A stretch of DNA of 9,071 nt from Hadesarchaea archaeon (GTDB lineage: Archaea; Hadarchaeota; Hadarchaeia; Hadarchaeales; Hadarchaeaceae). Made by a program: the position numbers and the translations under genes. This document shows, piece after piece, positions 1 to 5,913 of this stretch. The stretch's first letter is position 1; every line of letters starts with the position of its first letter. Below the pieces are notes generated by a model, which did no database searches, was not told the origin of the DNA, and worked only from the letters and a program-made list of their open reading frames with translations. The stretch lies in assembly GCA_003661465.1 (NCBI GenBank), contig QMWE01000030.1:1-9071 (forward strand), in the 5' to 3' direction.

Positions 1-519
1 AATGAGGGAAGGTTCGGCATACTTAAATTCGATTTCAACGGCAACTTGAGGCGTGCGGTTACAACTGAGGTCGAGGGAGAGGCCCTGAAGTGGAGGACGG
101 AGATAGGGTATTCCTTTTCCGACAAACTCATGCGCGTGATCTTGGAGGACAATCGAGATCCGGAAAATTACATCGAGAGGGACACGTACATAAATCTTAC
201 AGCCGAGATAATGCTTCCCGAGCACGTGTGGTACTTGTTCCGATTTGAACCGCTTGGGGACAGCTACCGGCACGAACTTTACCTGAATCTCCTGCCAGAT
301 GCCTTTCTTAACGTGAAAGTAGCTTTCCACGTGGTTGGTGAGGAGGAATTGGACACTCCTGCCGGGAGCTGGAGCTGCTGGGTGATCGAAGGCGAGAACA
401 CCCAGCTGGCTTCGTGGCCCGTCGATAAAGTATGGGTCGATAAGGAGAGGGCGCTGGTGATAAAAGCAGTGGAGAATCAGGATGGGCACGAAGTGGTGTA
501 TTTGCTAGAAGAAAACTAG
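1..519 (+). CDS. C-terminal part of an unidentified beta-rich protein, truncated at the window start
   Basis: The frame is open from base 1 and ends at TAG 517-519, so about 172 C-terminal residues are visible and the true start lies upstream. A TTG at 46 is only an internal candidate start with no convincing SD. The sequence alternates short hydrophobic and charged stretches as in a beta-sheet protein. Its C-terminal half contains TPAGSWSCWVIEGENT, then KVWVDKERALVIKAV. That pattern (a 'TPAG..' turn, then a conjugated-metabolite-like 'WVDKE.g.v.K' strand pair) resembles DUF3108/LolA-like barrel proteins, which are often exported. This similarity is from memory and weak. No membrane segment is present in the visible part, and a signal peptide, if any, would be outside the window. 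The next gene starts 30 nt downstream behind its own promoter-like element, so the two need not be co-transcribed. Function unknown. Confidence 0.75.
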   Translation, partial: NEGRFGILKFDFNGNLRRAVTTEVEGEALKWRTEIGYSFSDKLMRVILEDNRDPENYIERDTYINLTAEIMLPEHVWYLFRFEPLGDSYRHELYLNLLPDAFLNVKVAFHVVGEEELDTPAGSWSCWVIEGENTQLASWPVDKVWVDKERALVIKAVENQDGHEVVYLLEEN

Positions 520-522
520 CTA

Positions 523-537
523 CGAAACTTTTTATTT
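523..537 (+). promoter_or_regulatory. Putative archaeal BRE/TATA element upstream of the HAD phosphatase gene
   Basis: The short gap after the first gene contains CGAAACTTTTTATTT, which resembles a BRE (CGAAA) followed by a TATA-like box. With the usual spacing of about 25 nt from TATA centre to start site, transcription would begin near 555-558. That gives either an almost leaderless message for ATG 550 or a short leader for ATG 568. The T-run inside it (529-533) could also help terminate the preceding transcript. Confidence 0.4.
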
Positions 538-549
538 CTCAGTCTGCGT

Positions 550-1362
550 ATGAATAATAGAGATAATATGGCGGATTATCTGTTCGTTTCAGATTTTGAC
601 AAGACGCTCAGCAAGGACGATGCCGGGCTCCTCCTGAGCTTAAAGTTAGGCCTAAGCCGAGAGGAGTTCGAGCGAAAGATCAAACGTCTGAAGGAGAGGA
701 GCCTCACAAAGTCAGGCGCGGAGATACCCTATTTGATTCTCCATGACCCCGATTACAGGGGGAAGGTTACCCGTAAGATGTTGTTGGAGGTAGGGAAGGA
801 GATCAGGCTGAAAAAGCACCTCCAAGAACTCATAAAAATTTTGAATCAGGGGATAAAGGGCAAACGTTTTTCAACACATGTAATATCGGCGGCGCCGAGA
901 GAGGTGGTGAGAAGGGCTCTCGAGGGTATTCTTCCTCCCGAGAACGTTCACGGGACCAGTTTCATCTACAACAAGAGAGGGGTGGTAGTGGATGTCGAGA
1001 AAGCCGCCGCTGGAGCTGCTAAAGTAGACTTTCTGGAGATGATTCGAAAGAAGGAGAAGATCCCTCTCGACCGGGTGATATACGTCGGAGATGGCTTTTC
1101 GGACATGTACACGATCCTCTACGTCAAGGCCTACAACGGTTATACGATCGGGGTCACTCCGGCGTCGTATCTTGGCAGCATCTGCAAAAAGACCATAATC
1201 TCCAATGACACTCTGAGTTTGCTTGCCCCGATCCTGGAGGACATCCTCGGTTTTTCACATGATGAGGTCAAATCATATTTTGAAAAACTTGGGTACCCAA
1301 TTCAGACGTGGGAAAAGGCAAAGGTCGAATGGTTCGATTTTGGTAGTGGGTCCGGGGGATAA
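550..1362 (+). CDS. HAD-superfamily phosphatase, phosphoserine-phosphatase-like
   Basis: This 270-residue soluble protein has the four HAD hydrolase motifs in order. Motif I is DFDKT, with Asp15 as the expected nucleophile and Asp17 as the acid/base. Motif II is Ser113 in VISAAP. Motif III is Lys158. Motif IV is GDGFSD, with Asp181 and Asp185 as Mg2+ ligands. The motif I style and the helical segment between motifs I and II (residues 22-100, the expected cap position) place it near phosphoserine phosphatase-like HAD enzymes (subfamily IB). The substrate cannot be read from the sequence. The protein ends in a Gly/Ser tail (FGSGSGG). ATG 550 is the longest start. ATG 568 (residue 7, MADYLF) is equally plausible because the TATA-like element at 523-537 would put the transcript start near 555-558, and neither start has a clear SD. 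The next gene begins 79 nt downstream behind its own promoter-like box, so this gene looks monocistronic. Enzyme class is firm; specific function is unknown. Confidence 0.88.
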   Translation: MNNRDNMADYLFVSDFDKTLSKDDAGLLLSLKLGLSREEFERKIKRLKERSLTKSGAEIPYLILHDPDYRGKVTRKMLLEVGKEIRLKKHLQELIKILNQGIKGKRFSTHVISAAPREVVRRALEGILPPENVHGTSFIYNKRGVVVDVEKAAAGAAKVDFLEMIRKKEKIPLDRVIYVGDGFSDMYTILYVKAYNGYTIGVTPASYLGSICKKTIISNDTLSLLAPILEDILGFSHDEVKSYFEKLGYPIQTWEKAKVEWFDFGSGSGG

Positions 1363-1363
1363 A

Positions 1364-1377
1364 GACGTTTTTCCGTC
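1364..1377 (+). terminator. Weak hairpin plus T-tract after the HAD gene, possible terminator
   Basis: Just after the stop codon there is GACG, TTTTTC, CGTC: a 4 bp stem around a loop with five T residues. Archaeal termination mainly uses T-tracts, so the T-run at 1368-1372 could act as a weak terminator. The stem is too short to be convincing alone. Confidence 0.25.
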
Positions 1378-1407
1378 AAAATGAACAAAAATCCTCTTTA
1401 AGAATCT

Positions 1408-1417
1408 CATATTTAAG
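1408..1417 (+). promoter_or_regulatory. Putative TATA box for the membrane protein-coaE-rps24e-rps27ae operon
   Basis: CATATTTAAG lies about 30 nt before the next gene in an otherwise unremarkable 79 nt gap. Its spacing predicts a transcript start near 1437, giving a very short leader that contains GGTGGG just before the start codons at 1442 and 1448. The next genes follow with gaps of 23, 26 and 15 nt and no other obvious TATA box, so this may drive the whole group through rps27ae. Confidence 0.45.
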
Positions 1418-1441
1418 TCTTGGTGGCTTAGATTAGGTGGG

Positions 1442-2020
1442 ATGTCGATGTGGATAGTGGTATTTTTGGTCGGGATCATAATCCTCCTGATGGCGTGGAT
1501 ACTCTTTTTTGGAGGTGCCGGCGTCACCCATCAACGTAAACTTCGTAAAGAGATAACGAGGCTGAAGGATGAGCTAAGCAGGTTGCAGGAGGCCAATGAA
1601 GCCTTAAGGGCTACATTGGGCGCTGGATCCGAGGAACGTCTTAGAAGATATGGGAAACTCTTTGAGTTCATCAGAGATCTTGAAAGTTTGAGGTGCGCCA
1701 TAGCTGGTTCAAAGATTTGTCAGGCGTCACTCTCTAAAAAATATGACACTATCCCTGGACCGGATATGCTCAAGCGGATTCTTGCCCAGCCAGGGGTTGA
1801 TCCGGTGATCAAGAATCGGCTGGCGGACGAGCTTTTGGTTGGCGAGGTGGGTAGGGCTCTTATGCTGAGTTTGGATAAGGGTTTCTCCATAGATAAGGCA
1901 GCGGCAAATGCTGGTGTTCCTCTAGTGGTGGCGAGAGGACAAATCACCAGACTTCAGATTTTGGGATATCTAGATTCTCACTTGAAATTGACAGAACAGG
2001 GCAGAGAAGCCTTGGTATAA
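1442..2020 (+). CDS. Membrane-anchored coiled-coil protein with a winged-helix-like C-terminal domain, unknown function
   Basis: The 192-residue product has three parts. Residues 3-25 form one strongly hydrophobic segment (WIVVFLVGIIILLMAWILFF), a single membrane anchor or uncleaved signal. Residues 30-58 are a charged heptad-like stretch, a probable short coiled coil. The rest is helical and ends in a pattern typical of winged helix-turn-helix folds: FSIDKAAANAGVPLVVARGQITRLQILGYL (written here in outline; roughly residues 148-178), then LKLTEQGREAL, which matches the strand and final helix of many archaeal regulators. The helical domain follows basic residues after the anchor, so it is probably cytoplasmic. 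ATG 1442 is the longest start. ATG 1448 has better spacing (7 nt) from GGTGG at 1436-1440. The gene lies 23 nt upstream of the dephospho-CoA kinase gene and is probably co-transcribed with it and the two ribosomal genes. I do not recognise a named family. Two cysteines at about 85 and 93 are isolated and do not form a metal motif. Confidence 0.85.
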   Translation: MSMWIVVFLVGIIILLMAWILFFGGAGVTHQRKLRKEITRLKDELSRLQEANEALRATLGAGSEERLRRYGKLFEFIRDLESLRCAIAGSKICQASLSKKYDTIPGPDMLKRILAQPGVDPVIKNRLADELLVGEVGRALMLSLDKGFSIDKAAANAGVPLVVARGQITRLQILGYLDSHLKLTEQGREALV

Positions 2021-2043
2021 CGCTAGTCGATGCTGGTGGAGAT

Positions 2044-2571
2044 ATGGAGGAGAAGCCAGCTTTGTTATTACCTGCAAAAATTAGAGCACGACTCAAACGT
2101 CCTTTAGGACGTTTGTTTCCCGATGTCGGGAGCGTCATACCATTAATCAAAAAGTTGAGGCCCCCCAAGTTCATAACCGTGGGTGATATTGTAAGTGCAC
2201 GATTCCTTGGAGCAGGAGTTAAGCCCGATGTGGTGGTCGTGGATTTTTCCGTCATGAGGGCACCGGCTCCGTCAAGCGTGAGAGCTCAAATAGAATCTTT
2301 CAATGTAAACACCATCCGCGTGAAAAATCCAGCCGGGATCCTGACAGCTGACCTCCAGAAAGCATTGATGGATGCGGAGCCTCCGGTGAAGATCGTGGTG
2401 GAGGGTGAAGAGGATCTCGCGGTTCTCCCAGCCGTTATTTCATCTCCCCTTGGTTCCGTCGTGGTCTACGGACAACCTGGCGAGGGGTTAGTTCTCGTGG
2501 AAGTAACCGAAGAAAAACTTATGGAGTTCAAAGATATTGTAAAGGATTTTAAACCTGTGAATAAAAGTTAG
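2044..2571 (+). CDS. GTP-dependent dephospho-CoA kinase (DUF359/PF04019 family)
   Basis: This 175-residue protein belongs to the archaeal family shown in Thermococcus kodakarensis (TK1697) to phosphorylate dephospho-CoA using GTP, the last step of CoA synthesis. It is unrelated to bacterial CoaE. Family hallmarks appear in order: TVGD at 45-48, VVVDF with Asp67 and an Arg five residues later (Arg72, matching the family's D-x4-R), NPAG at 95-98, GEEDL at 121-125 and YGQPGEG at 142-148. Length is normal for the family. It has no signal or membrane segment, so it is cytosolic. The ATG at 2044 follows a GGTGGA at 2035-2040, and the upstream stop is 23 nt away. The rps24e start is 26 nt downstream, and association of this family with S24e/S27ae genes is common in archaea. 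Expression therefore probably follows that of the ribosomal operon. The motif segment after Asp67 (DFSVMR) differs from the commoner DGKTKR-like form, but the Asp/Arg spacing is kept. Confidence 0.92.
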   Translation: MEEKPALLLPAKIRARLKRPLGRLFPDVGSVIPLIKKLRPPKFITVGDIVSARFLGAGVKPDVVVVDFSVMRAPAPSSVRAQIESFNVNTIRVKNPAGILTADLQKALMDAEPPVKIVVEGEEDLAVLPAVISSPLGSVVVYGQPGEGLVLVEVTEEKLMEFKDIVKDFKPVNKS

Positions 2572-2585
2572 GGTTGCGTGAATCT

Positions 2586-2591
2586 GGAGGG
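2586..2591 (+). promoter_or_regulatory. SD sequence that fixes the rps24e start
   Basis: GGAGGG lies 6 nt before ATG 2598. It selects this start over an in-frame TTG at 2574, which has no SD and would add eight residues not expected in S24e. Confidence 0.7.
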
Positions 2592-2597
2592 ACATCG

Positions 2598-3044
2598 ATG
2601 AAGGTTGAGATACTCGAAAAAATGGAAAACCCGCTCTTGGGACGAACTGAGTTGAAGTTCAAAGTGGATCACACGGGCGCTCCCACCCCGAGACGACTTG
2701 ATGTACGTTCTCAGTTATCTGCAATACTCGGTGTCGGAGAGGATCTGGTGGTGATCGAAAAAATAACCAGCTCTCATGGTCGTCAAGTCGCATCGGGAAT
2801 CGCCCGTGTCTATGGTTCAAAAGAACGACTCGAAAAAATTGAACCAAAGTACTTGCTTCGGCGTGTCCCGTCTAAAGGTGAGCAAACAGAAAAATCTTCG
2901 GAGGAACAAAAAACAGAAAAGTTAGAACCGACAAAAGAGGGTGAAGCGAAGCCCGAATCTAAAGGGGCCGAATCAAAGAAAGAGGACAAACGGTCTGAAG
3001 AGCAGAAGCCAGATGAAAAGAAACAAAAAGAGGATAAAACTTGA
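2598..3044 (+). CDS. rps24e: 30S ribosomal protein S24e with an unusual charged C-terminal tail
   Basis: Residues 1-90 are a complete archaeal S24e. The start MKVEILEKMENPLLGRTE matches the family's 'ENPLLGR' region, followed by APTPRRLDVRSQL, a central LVVIEKI strand, an ASGIARVY segment and a C-terminal IEPKYLLRR. S24e is a small-subunit protein found in archaea and eukaryotes but not bacteria. The protein is 148 residues, whereas archaeal S24e is usually about 100. The extra part, residues 92-148, consists almost only of Lys, Glu, Ser, Gln, Asp, Pro, Thr and Gly. It includes two copies of SEEQK (101-105 and 133-137) and should be disordered. The frame runs unbroken to TGA 3042-3044, and rps27ae follows 15 nt later, so the tail does not look like a read-through artefact. 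Start ATG 2598 is chosen for its SD and family fit. Confidence 0.95.
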   Translation: MKVEILEKMENPLLGRTELKFKVDHTGAPTPRRLDVRSQLSAILGVGEDLVVIEKITSSHGRQVASGIARVYGSKERLEKIEPKYLLRRVPSKGEQTEKSSEEQKTEKLEPTKEGEAKPESKGAESKKEDKRSEEQKPDEKKQKEDKT

Positions 3045-3059
3045 AGGGGATGGAGAAAA

Positions 3060-3224
3060 ATGGCAAAGGATACTAAATTAAAGTCTAGGTTCTACAAGGT
3101 GGAAGGCGGTGAAGTAAAAAGGTTGCGTCCATATTGTCCACGCTGTGGTCCCGGTGTCTTCATGGCAGAGCACAAAAATAGATTAGCATGTGGCAAGTGC
3201 GGTTATGCCGATTTCAAAAAGTGA
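3060..3224 (+). CDS. rps27ae: 30S ribosomal protein S27ae, zinc ribbon
   Basis: This short gene encodes 54 residues beginning MAKDTKLKSRFYKVEGG. It is the S27ae core: a four-cysteine zinc ribbon with CPRC (Cys26, Cys29) and CGKC (Cys44, Cys47), plus the family signature GPGVFMAEHKNRLACGKCGY. In eukaryotes this protein is made as a ubiquitin fusion, whereas archaea encode it alone, as here. It belongs to the small ribosomal subunit and normally follows rps24e. The ATG is preceded by GGAG at 3052-3055, and the gap from rps24e is 15 nt, so the two are surely co-transcribed. Its last 11 bp overlap the end of the convergent coiled-coil gene. No T-rich gap exists between the two convergent genes, so termination must occur within the opposite gene. 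Confidence 0.96.
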   Translation: MAKDTKLKSRFYKVEGGEVKRLRPYCPRCGPGVFMAEHKNRLACGKCGYADFKK

Positions 3225-4506
3225 GTTTTACATTCGCTCCGAGAATCTCTTCAGCTAGTTTTTCGATATTCGCACGTTTTTCTTCCATTTCTTTCTCAAC
3301 TATTTCCAGCTTCCTTTTCAGTTCTTCGATCGACGTTTTGACTTGGTCCAACTTGGATTTTTGCTCGGCAATGGACTGTTTCAACCCTGAAATTTGCAAT
3401 TCGATTGAGTGATCCTTATTGAGCTGTAAAGTTTTCAGCCTGTCTTTCAGGACGTCCAACCGGTGTTTGAGTTCCCACAATTTTGTAGGGAGCTTTCGCA
3501 TACTTTCAAGTTTTTTTCTTCTTTTTCTATCTTCGATTTCGATTTTTCCTTCCTCTAGGAATTTGGTCACTTCATGTAGCAACTTTTCTGTAGCCGAAAT
3601 TTTTTCATCAGAGGATAGTATCTCATGCGGATTGTTGATGCAAACTTCGAGTATTTTCATCTTCTCCCGGTCGGTACAAAGCTTTCCCGAAGAGAGCAAA
3701 TTTTCGAACTTTCGAAGTCCACGGTTGACATCAGAGAACATGTTTTTTACCGCTTCTTCCAAGTTCGCGATTTCAGAACCAACACGTTCACGTTCCTGCT
3801 CTGCATCTGAGGCACGTTTAAATTCTTCACCGGCCACAAGGTGTTCCAATTTCCGTTTTTCATCTTCCACATGATTTTCGATTTTTTTGGCGAGTACTTT
3901 AAGCTTCTCGACTTCGTCGCGGATCTTCTCCGAAGACGAGACCATATTTGTCAGAGAATTTATCTCGGAGGACAGGGAATTCAGTCTTACCATCTTATTA
4001 ATTGCGGCATTGATTTTTTCATTCGTCATTTTGGCCACATCATGTAACCTCCTCAAGTTGTACTGAAGTGTGGCGAATTCTGGTTCGAAAACAGCGCGCA
4101 CGTAGCGTCCGTGGATCATCACGGCATCGGTGGTAAGGTTGACGGATTTTGCCAGATTTCTGTTGACGATGTTGAGAGCCTCTATGGAAAGTTCTGAGTA
4201 TCGCCCAATATTTGAGAGCCCCCTGTTGATTTTTTCAATTAAGAGTTTTCTAGCTTCGTTAGCAGATTTCAAGAGCTTAGGGTGAATCTCCTCGGATTGG
4301 CGAGCTTCAGCTAATTTTTTTAGGTCATTTAAGATAATTTTTTTACTTTCGATAATTTCGTTCATGACCTTGTCTATGCCAGGCTTGATTTGTTCCAACT
4401 CTTTTTGTTTCAGCTCCTCCACACGTTTGTGAAGGGTATTTAGATTAAATTTTTCAGTTACCGGTTCAGGGGGAGGAGTTTTTTTGAACAAGTTTCTGAG
4501 AAACAT
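3214..4506 (-). CDS. Long coiled-coil protein, unknown function
   Basis: Starting at the ATG with its first base at 4506, the product is 430 residues: MFLRNLFKK, a short proline-rich linker (TPPPEP), then almost continuous helix rich in Glu, Lys, Leu, Arg and Ser. Heptad-like spacing is strongest in the last third (roughly residues 330-425) and in a central stretch around 190-250. It has no membrane segment, signal peptide, Walker motif or recognisable catalytic motif. It is therefore SMC-like only in coiled-coil composition and lacks the ATPase heads. The protein ends in LGANVKLTF. An in-frame TTG at 4536 would add ten residues but lacks an SD. ATG 4506 has GGCGG four nt upstream and a TATA-like box at a suitable distance. 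It lies 51 nt after tupC on the same strand with no T-tract between them, so read-through from the tup operon is likely in addition to its own promoter. Its 3' end overlaps rps27ae by 11 bp. A structural or cytoskeletal/chromosome-associated role is possible but unsupported. Confidence 0.85.
   Translation of the reverse strand: MFLRNLFKKTPPPEPVTEKFNLNTLHKRVEELKQKELEQIKPGIDKVMNEIIESKKIILNDLKKLAEARQSEEIHPKLLKSANEARKLLIEKINRGLSNIGRYSELSIEALNIVNRNLAKSVNLTTDAVMIHGRYVRAVFEPEFATLQYNLRRLHDVAKMTNEKINAAINKMVRLNSLSSEINSLTNMVSSSEKIRDEVEKLKVLAKKIENHVEDEKRKLEHLVAGEEFKRASDAEQERERVGSEIANLEEAVKNMFSDVNRGLRKFENLLSSGKLCTDREKMKILEVCINNPHEILSSDEKISATEKLLHEVTKFLEEGKIEIEDRKRRKKLESMRKLPTKLWELKHRLDVLKDRLKTLQLNKDHSIELQISGLKQSIAEQKSKLDQVKTSIEELKRKLEIVEKEMEEKRANIEKLAEEILGANVKLTF
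3259..3299 (+). terminator. T-rich stretch that could terminate the rps27ae transcript
   Basis: On the + strand just past rps27ae, several T-runs occur: TTTTT at 3259-3263, TTTTT at 3277-3281, and pyrimidine-rich sequence to about 3299. Archaeal RNA polymerase terminates on such tracts. They are also the antisense of Lys/Glu-rich codons in the coiled-coil gene, so they may be coincidental. Confidence 0.3.
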
Positions 4507-4518
4507 GCTTCCGCCATA

Positions 4519-4537
4519 GTTGATTGGGGGGGTCAAC
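4519..4537 (-). repeat. Small inverted repeat with a seven-C loop upstream of the coiled-coil gene
   Basis: GTTGA at 4519-4523 is the exact reverse complement of TCAAC at 4533-4537. The 9 nt between them contain a run of seven G on the + strand (seven C on the - strand, 4526-4532). In - strand RNA this would be a 5 bp stem with a C-rich loop, located between tupC and the coiled-coil start. It may be a small operator or RNA hairpin, or simply chance. Confidence 0.35.
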
Positions 4538-4547
4538 GTTTAAATTC
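4537..4547 (-). promoter_or_regulatory. Putative TATA box for the coiled-coil gene
   Basis: Read on the - strand, GAATTTAAACG lies in the gap after tupC. Its centre, near 4542, predicts a start site about 26 nt further on, near 4516. This is some 10 nt before ATG 4506 and leaves a leader holding the GGCGG sequence. It suggests independent expression of the coiled-coil gene. Confidence 0.4.
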
Positions 4548-4557
4548 AGTCGTATCG

Positions 4558-5277
4558 TCAGAAAAACTCTCCGCGCACGAATTTTTTCGTCCGTTCGTCC
4601 CGCGGACGTGAAAAAATGTCTCTGGTATTTCCGACGTCTATTAACCTCCCGGAGAGCAAACAACCGATCCTGTCTGATAGTCTTTTTGCCTGAAACAAAT
4701 TGTGAGTCGCCACAACCACTGTCGTAATTTTCGATATTTTTTTGATGATTTTCTCGATCAGTTTGGTGTTGGCAGGGTCGAGATTGGCTGTGGGTTCGTC
4801 AAGTAATAGAAGCTCTGGGTTCAAGGCGATCGCCCTTGCCATGGCTACTCTTTGCTGTTCTCCACCGGAGATCTTTTTGATACTTCGTTCTTGAAAATCT
4901 TCCATCTTCACCAGTCTGAGGACATTATCCACTTTTTGTTCGATTTCCTCTGAAGAGTACCCACGTAACTTAAGTCCGTAGGCGATATTGTCGAACACGG
5001 TGGAATTGAAGAACAGGGGACGCTGAAACACCATCGTGACTTTTTTTCTGTACTTGGTTAAGTTTGGCCCCCACGCTTCTTTCCCCTTGTAAATGATCTT
5101 TCCGTTTGTCGGTTTATCGAGAAACGCCATTATCCGTAGAAGTGTGGTCTTGCCGGCTCCGTTTGGACCGATAAGAGAAAAAACTTCACCGTGTTTGATT
5201 TTCAGGTTTATTCCGCACAGCGCGGATTTTCCCTCATACTCCCTTGTCACTTTTTTTAGTTCCATTATCACGTTCAT
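4558..5277 (-). CDS. tupC: Tungstate/molybdate-type ABC importer, ATP-binding protein
   Basis: This 239-residue ABC ATPase is complete. Walker A is GPNGAGKTT (37-45), the Q-loop Gln is 85, the signature is SGGEQ (137-141), Walker B is LLLLDE (156-161) followed by the D-loop NLDP, and the switch His is 192 (ATHN). It energises transport by hydrolysing ATP on the cytosolic face of the TupB permease. There is no extra C-terminal regulatory (TOBE/MOP) domain, so it differs from the longer ModC/WtpC ATPases and matches the short TupC form. ATG 5277 starts directly after the tupB stop TAG, and the GGGGAAGG stretch at about 5284-5291 within tupB provides its SD. An internal ATG at 5265 lacks one. 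The assignment to tungstate/molybdate rests on the neighbouring tupA, because the ATPase alone could serve any small-anion importer. Confidence 0.9.
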   Translation of the reverse strand: MNVIMELKKVTREYEGKSALCGINLKIKHGEVFSLIGPNGAGKTTLLRIMAFLDKPTNGKIIYKGKEAWGPNLTKYRKKVTMVFQRPLFFNSTVFDNIAYGLKLRGYSSEEIEQKVDNVLRLVKMEDFQERSIKKISGGEQQRVAMARAIALNPELLLLDEPTANLDPANTKLIEKIIKKISKITTVVVATHNLFQAKRLSDRIGCLLSGRLIDVGNTRDIFSRPRDERTKKFVRGEFF

Positions 5278-5913
5278 CTAATCCTTCCCCGCCAGATTCA
5301 CAAGGACAGTCAATCCAAAAACTATCAGGAGAAGTATTATCGTTAATTGGATCGAAAGTGCCATCTCCCCAGTAGTGACTCCTCGCGCGATCTCCGTGCT
5401 CATAACCCGGGTCGCCCCCGCGAGGTTTCCTCCCACCATCAGCGCGATTCCTAGCTCCGAGATGGCACGATTGAACGCTGCAACTCCCGCCAAAATGCCG
5501 CCTTTTTTTGCCTCGCCCAATATCGCAAGTGATGCCTGGCGTTCTGAAGCTCCCAATGTTTTTGCCAGATCCTTGAGGTTTGGGTCCACAGATTCTATGG
5601 CGCTCGTCAAAAGGCTCACTATTATTGGCGTGATCAGTAAAGCTTGCCCGATGATGATCGCCACAGGAGTGTATAGTATTCCTAAAAAACCAAGAGGTCC
5701 AGCATGTGAAAAGAGCAGGTATAAGGTTAGGCCAAGCGCGACCGTTGGAATTCCTAGTAAAGAGTTGAATGCGCTTATCAGGATTTTTCTTCCCCTGAAC
5801 TTTTTCAACCCGAGGAGCAGCGAAAGAGGGAGAGACCAGGTGAGGGCGAGAAGCAGAGCTGTGCCCGATATCCATAGAGATCTAACCACCAAGTCGAAAA
5901 GTTGCTCGCTCAT
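5278..5913 (-). CDS. tupB: Tungstate/molybdate-type ABC importer, permease
   Basis: This 211-residue integral membrane protein has about five hydrophobic segments, near residues 8-36, 44-69, 79-106, 139-163 and 185-208. Between the third and fourth lies the EAA-like coupling loop (about 112-140: DLAKTLGAS...A.LGEAKKGG) that docks on the ATPase. The length and the sequence around GIPTVALGLTLY and AFNRAISELG fit the TupB/COG4662 group of tungstate permeases. Its ATG overlaps the tupA stop in the four-base arrangement ATGA, and its own stop abuts the tupC ATG, so translation of the three genes is probably coupled. Substrate assignment follows from tupA. Confidence 0.92.
   Translation of the reverse strand: MSEQLFDLVVRSLWISGTALLLALTWSLPLSLLLGLKKFRGRKILISAFNSLLGIPTVALGLTLYLLFSHAGPLGFLGILYTPVAIIIGQALLITPIIVSLLTSAIESVDPNLKDLAKTLGASERQASLAILGEAKKGGILAGVAAFNRAISELGIALMVGGNLAGATRVMSTEIARGVTTGEMALSIQLTIILLLIVFGLTVLVNLAGKD

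Noticed and set aside
2574..2597. TTG start adding eight residues to S24e
   Set aside because: It has no SD. ATG 2598 has GGAGGG at ideal spacing and matches the family N-terminus.
2870..3044. Possible repeat array or CRISPR-like structure in the A/G-rich end of rps24e
   Set aside because: The repetition is only of short Lys/Glu codon patterns within a coding frame; there are no regular repeats or spacers.
3419..3874. Long + strand open frame opposite the coiled-coil gene
   Set aside because: It is a Ser/Phe-rich translation of the complement of Lys/Glu-rich codons, with no SD and no family resemblance; the - strand frame explains the region.
4507..4536. TTG start adding ten residues to the coiled-coil protein
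   Set aside because: The extension has no SD and covers the predicted leader; ATG 4506 has GGCGG upstream and a suitably placed TATA-like box.
5234..5875. 213-codon - strand frame overlapping tupB in another frame
   Set aside because: Its translation is irregular and rich in Gly, Arg, His and Ser, whereas the tupB frame has clear membrane segments and the EAA loop.
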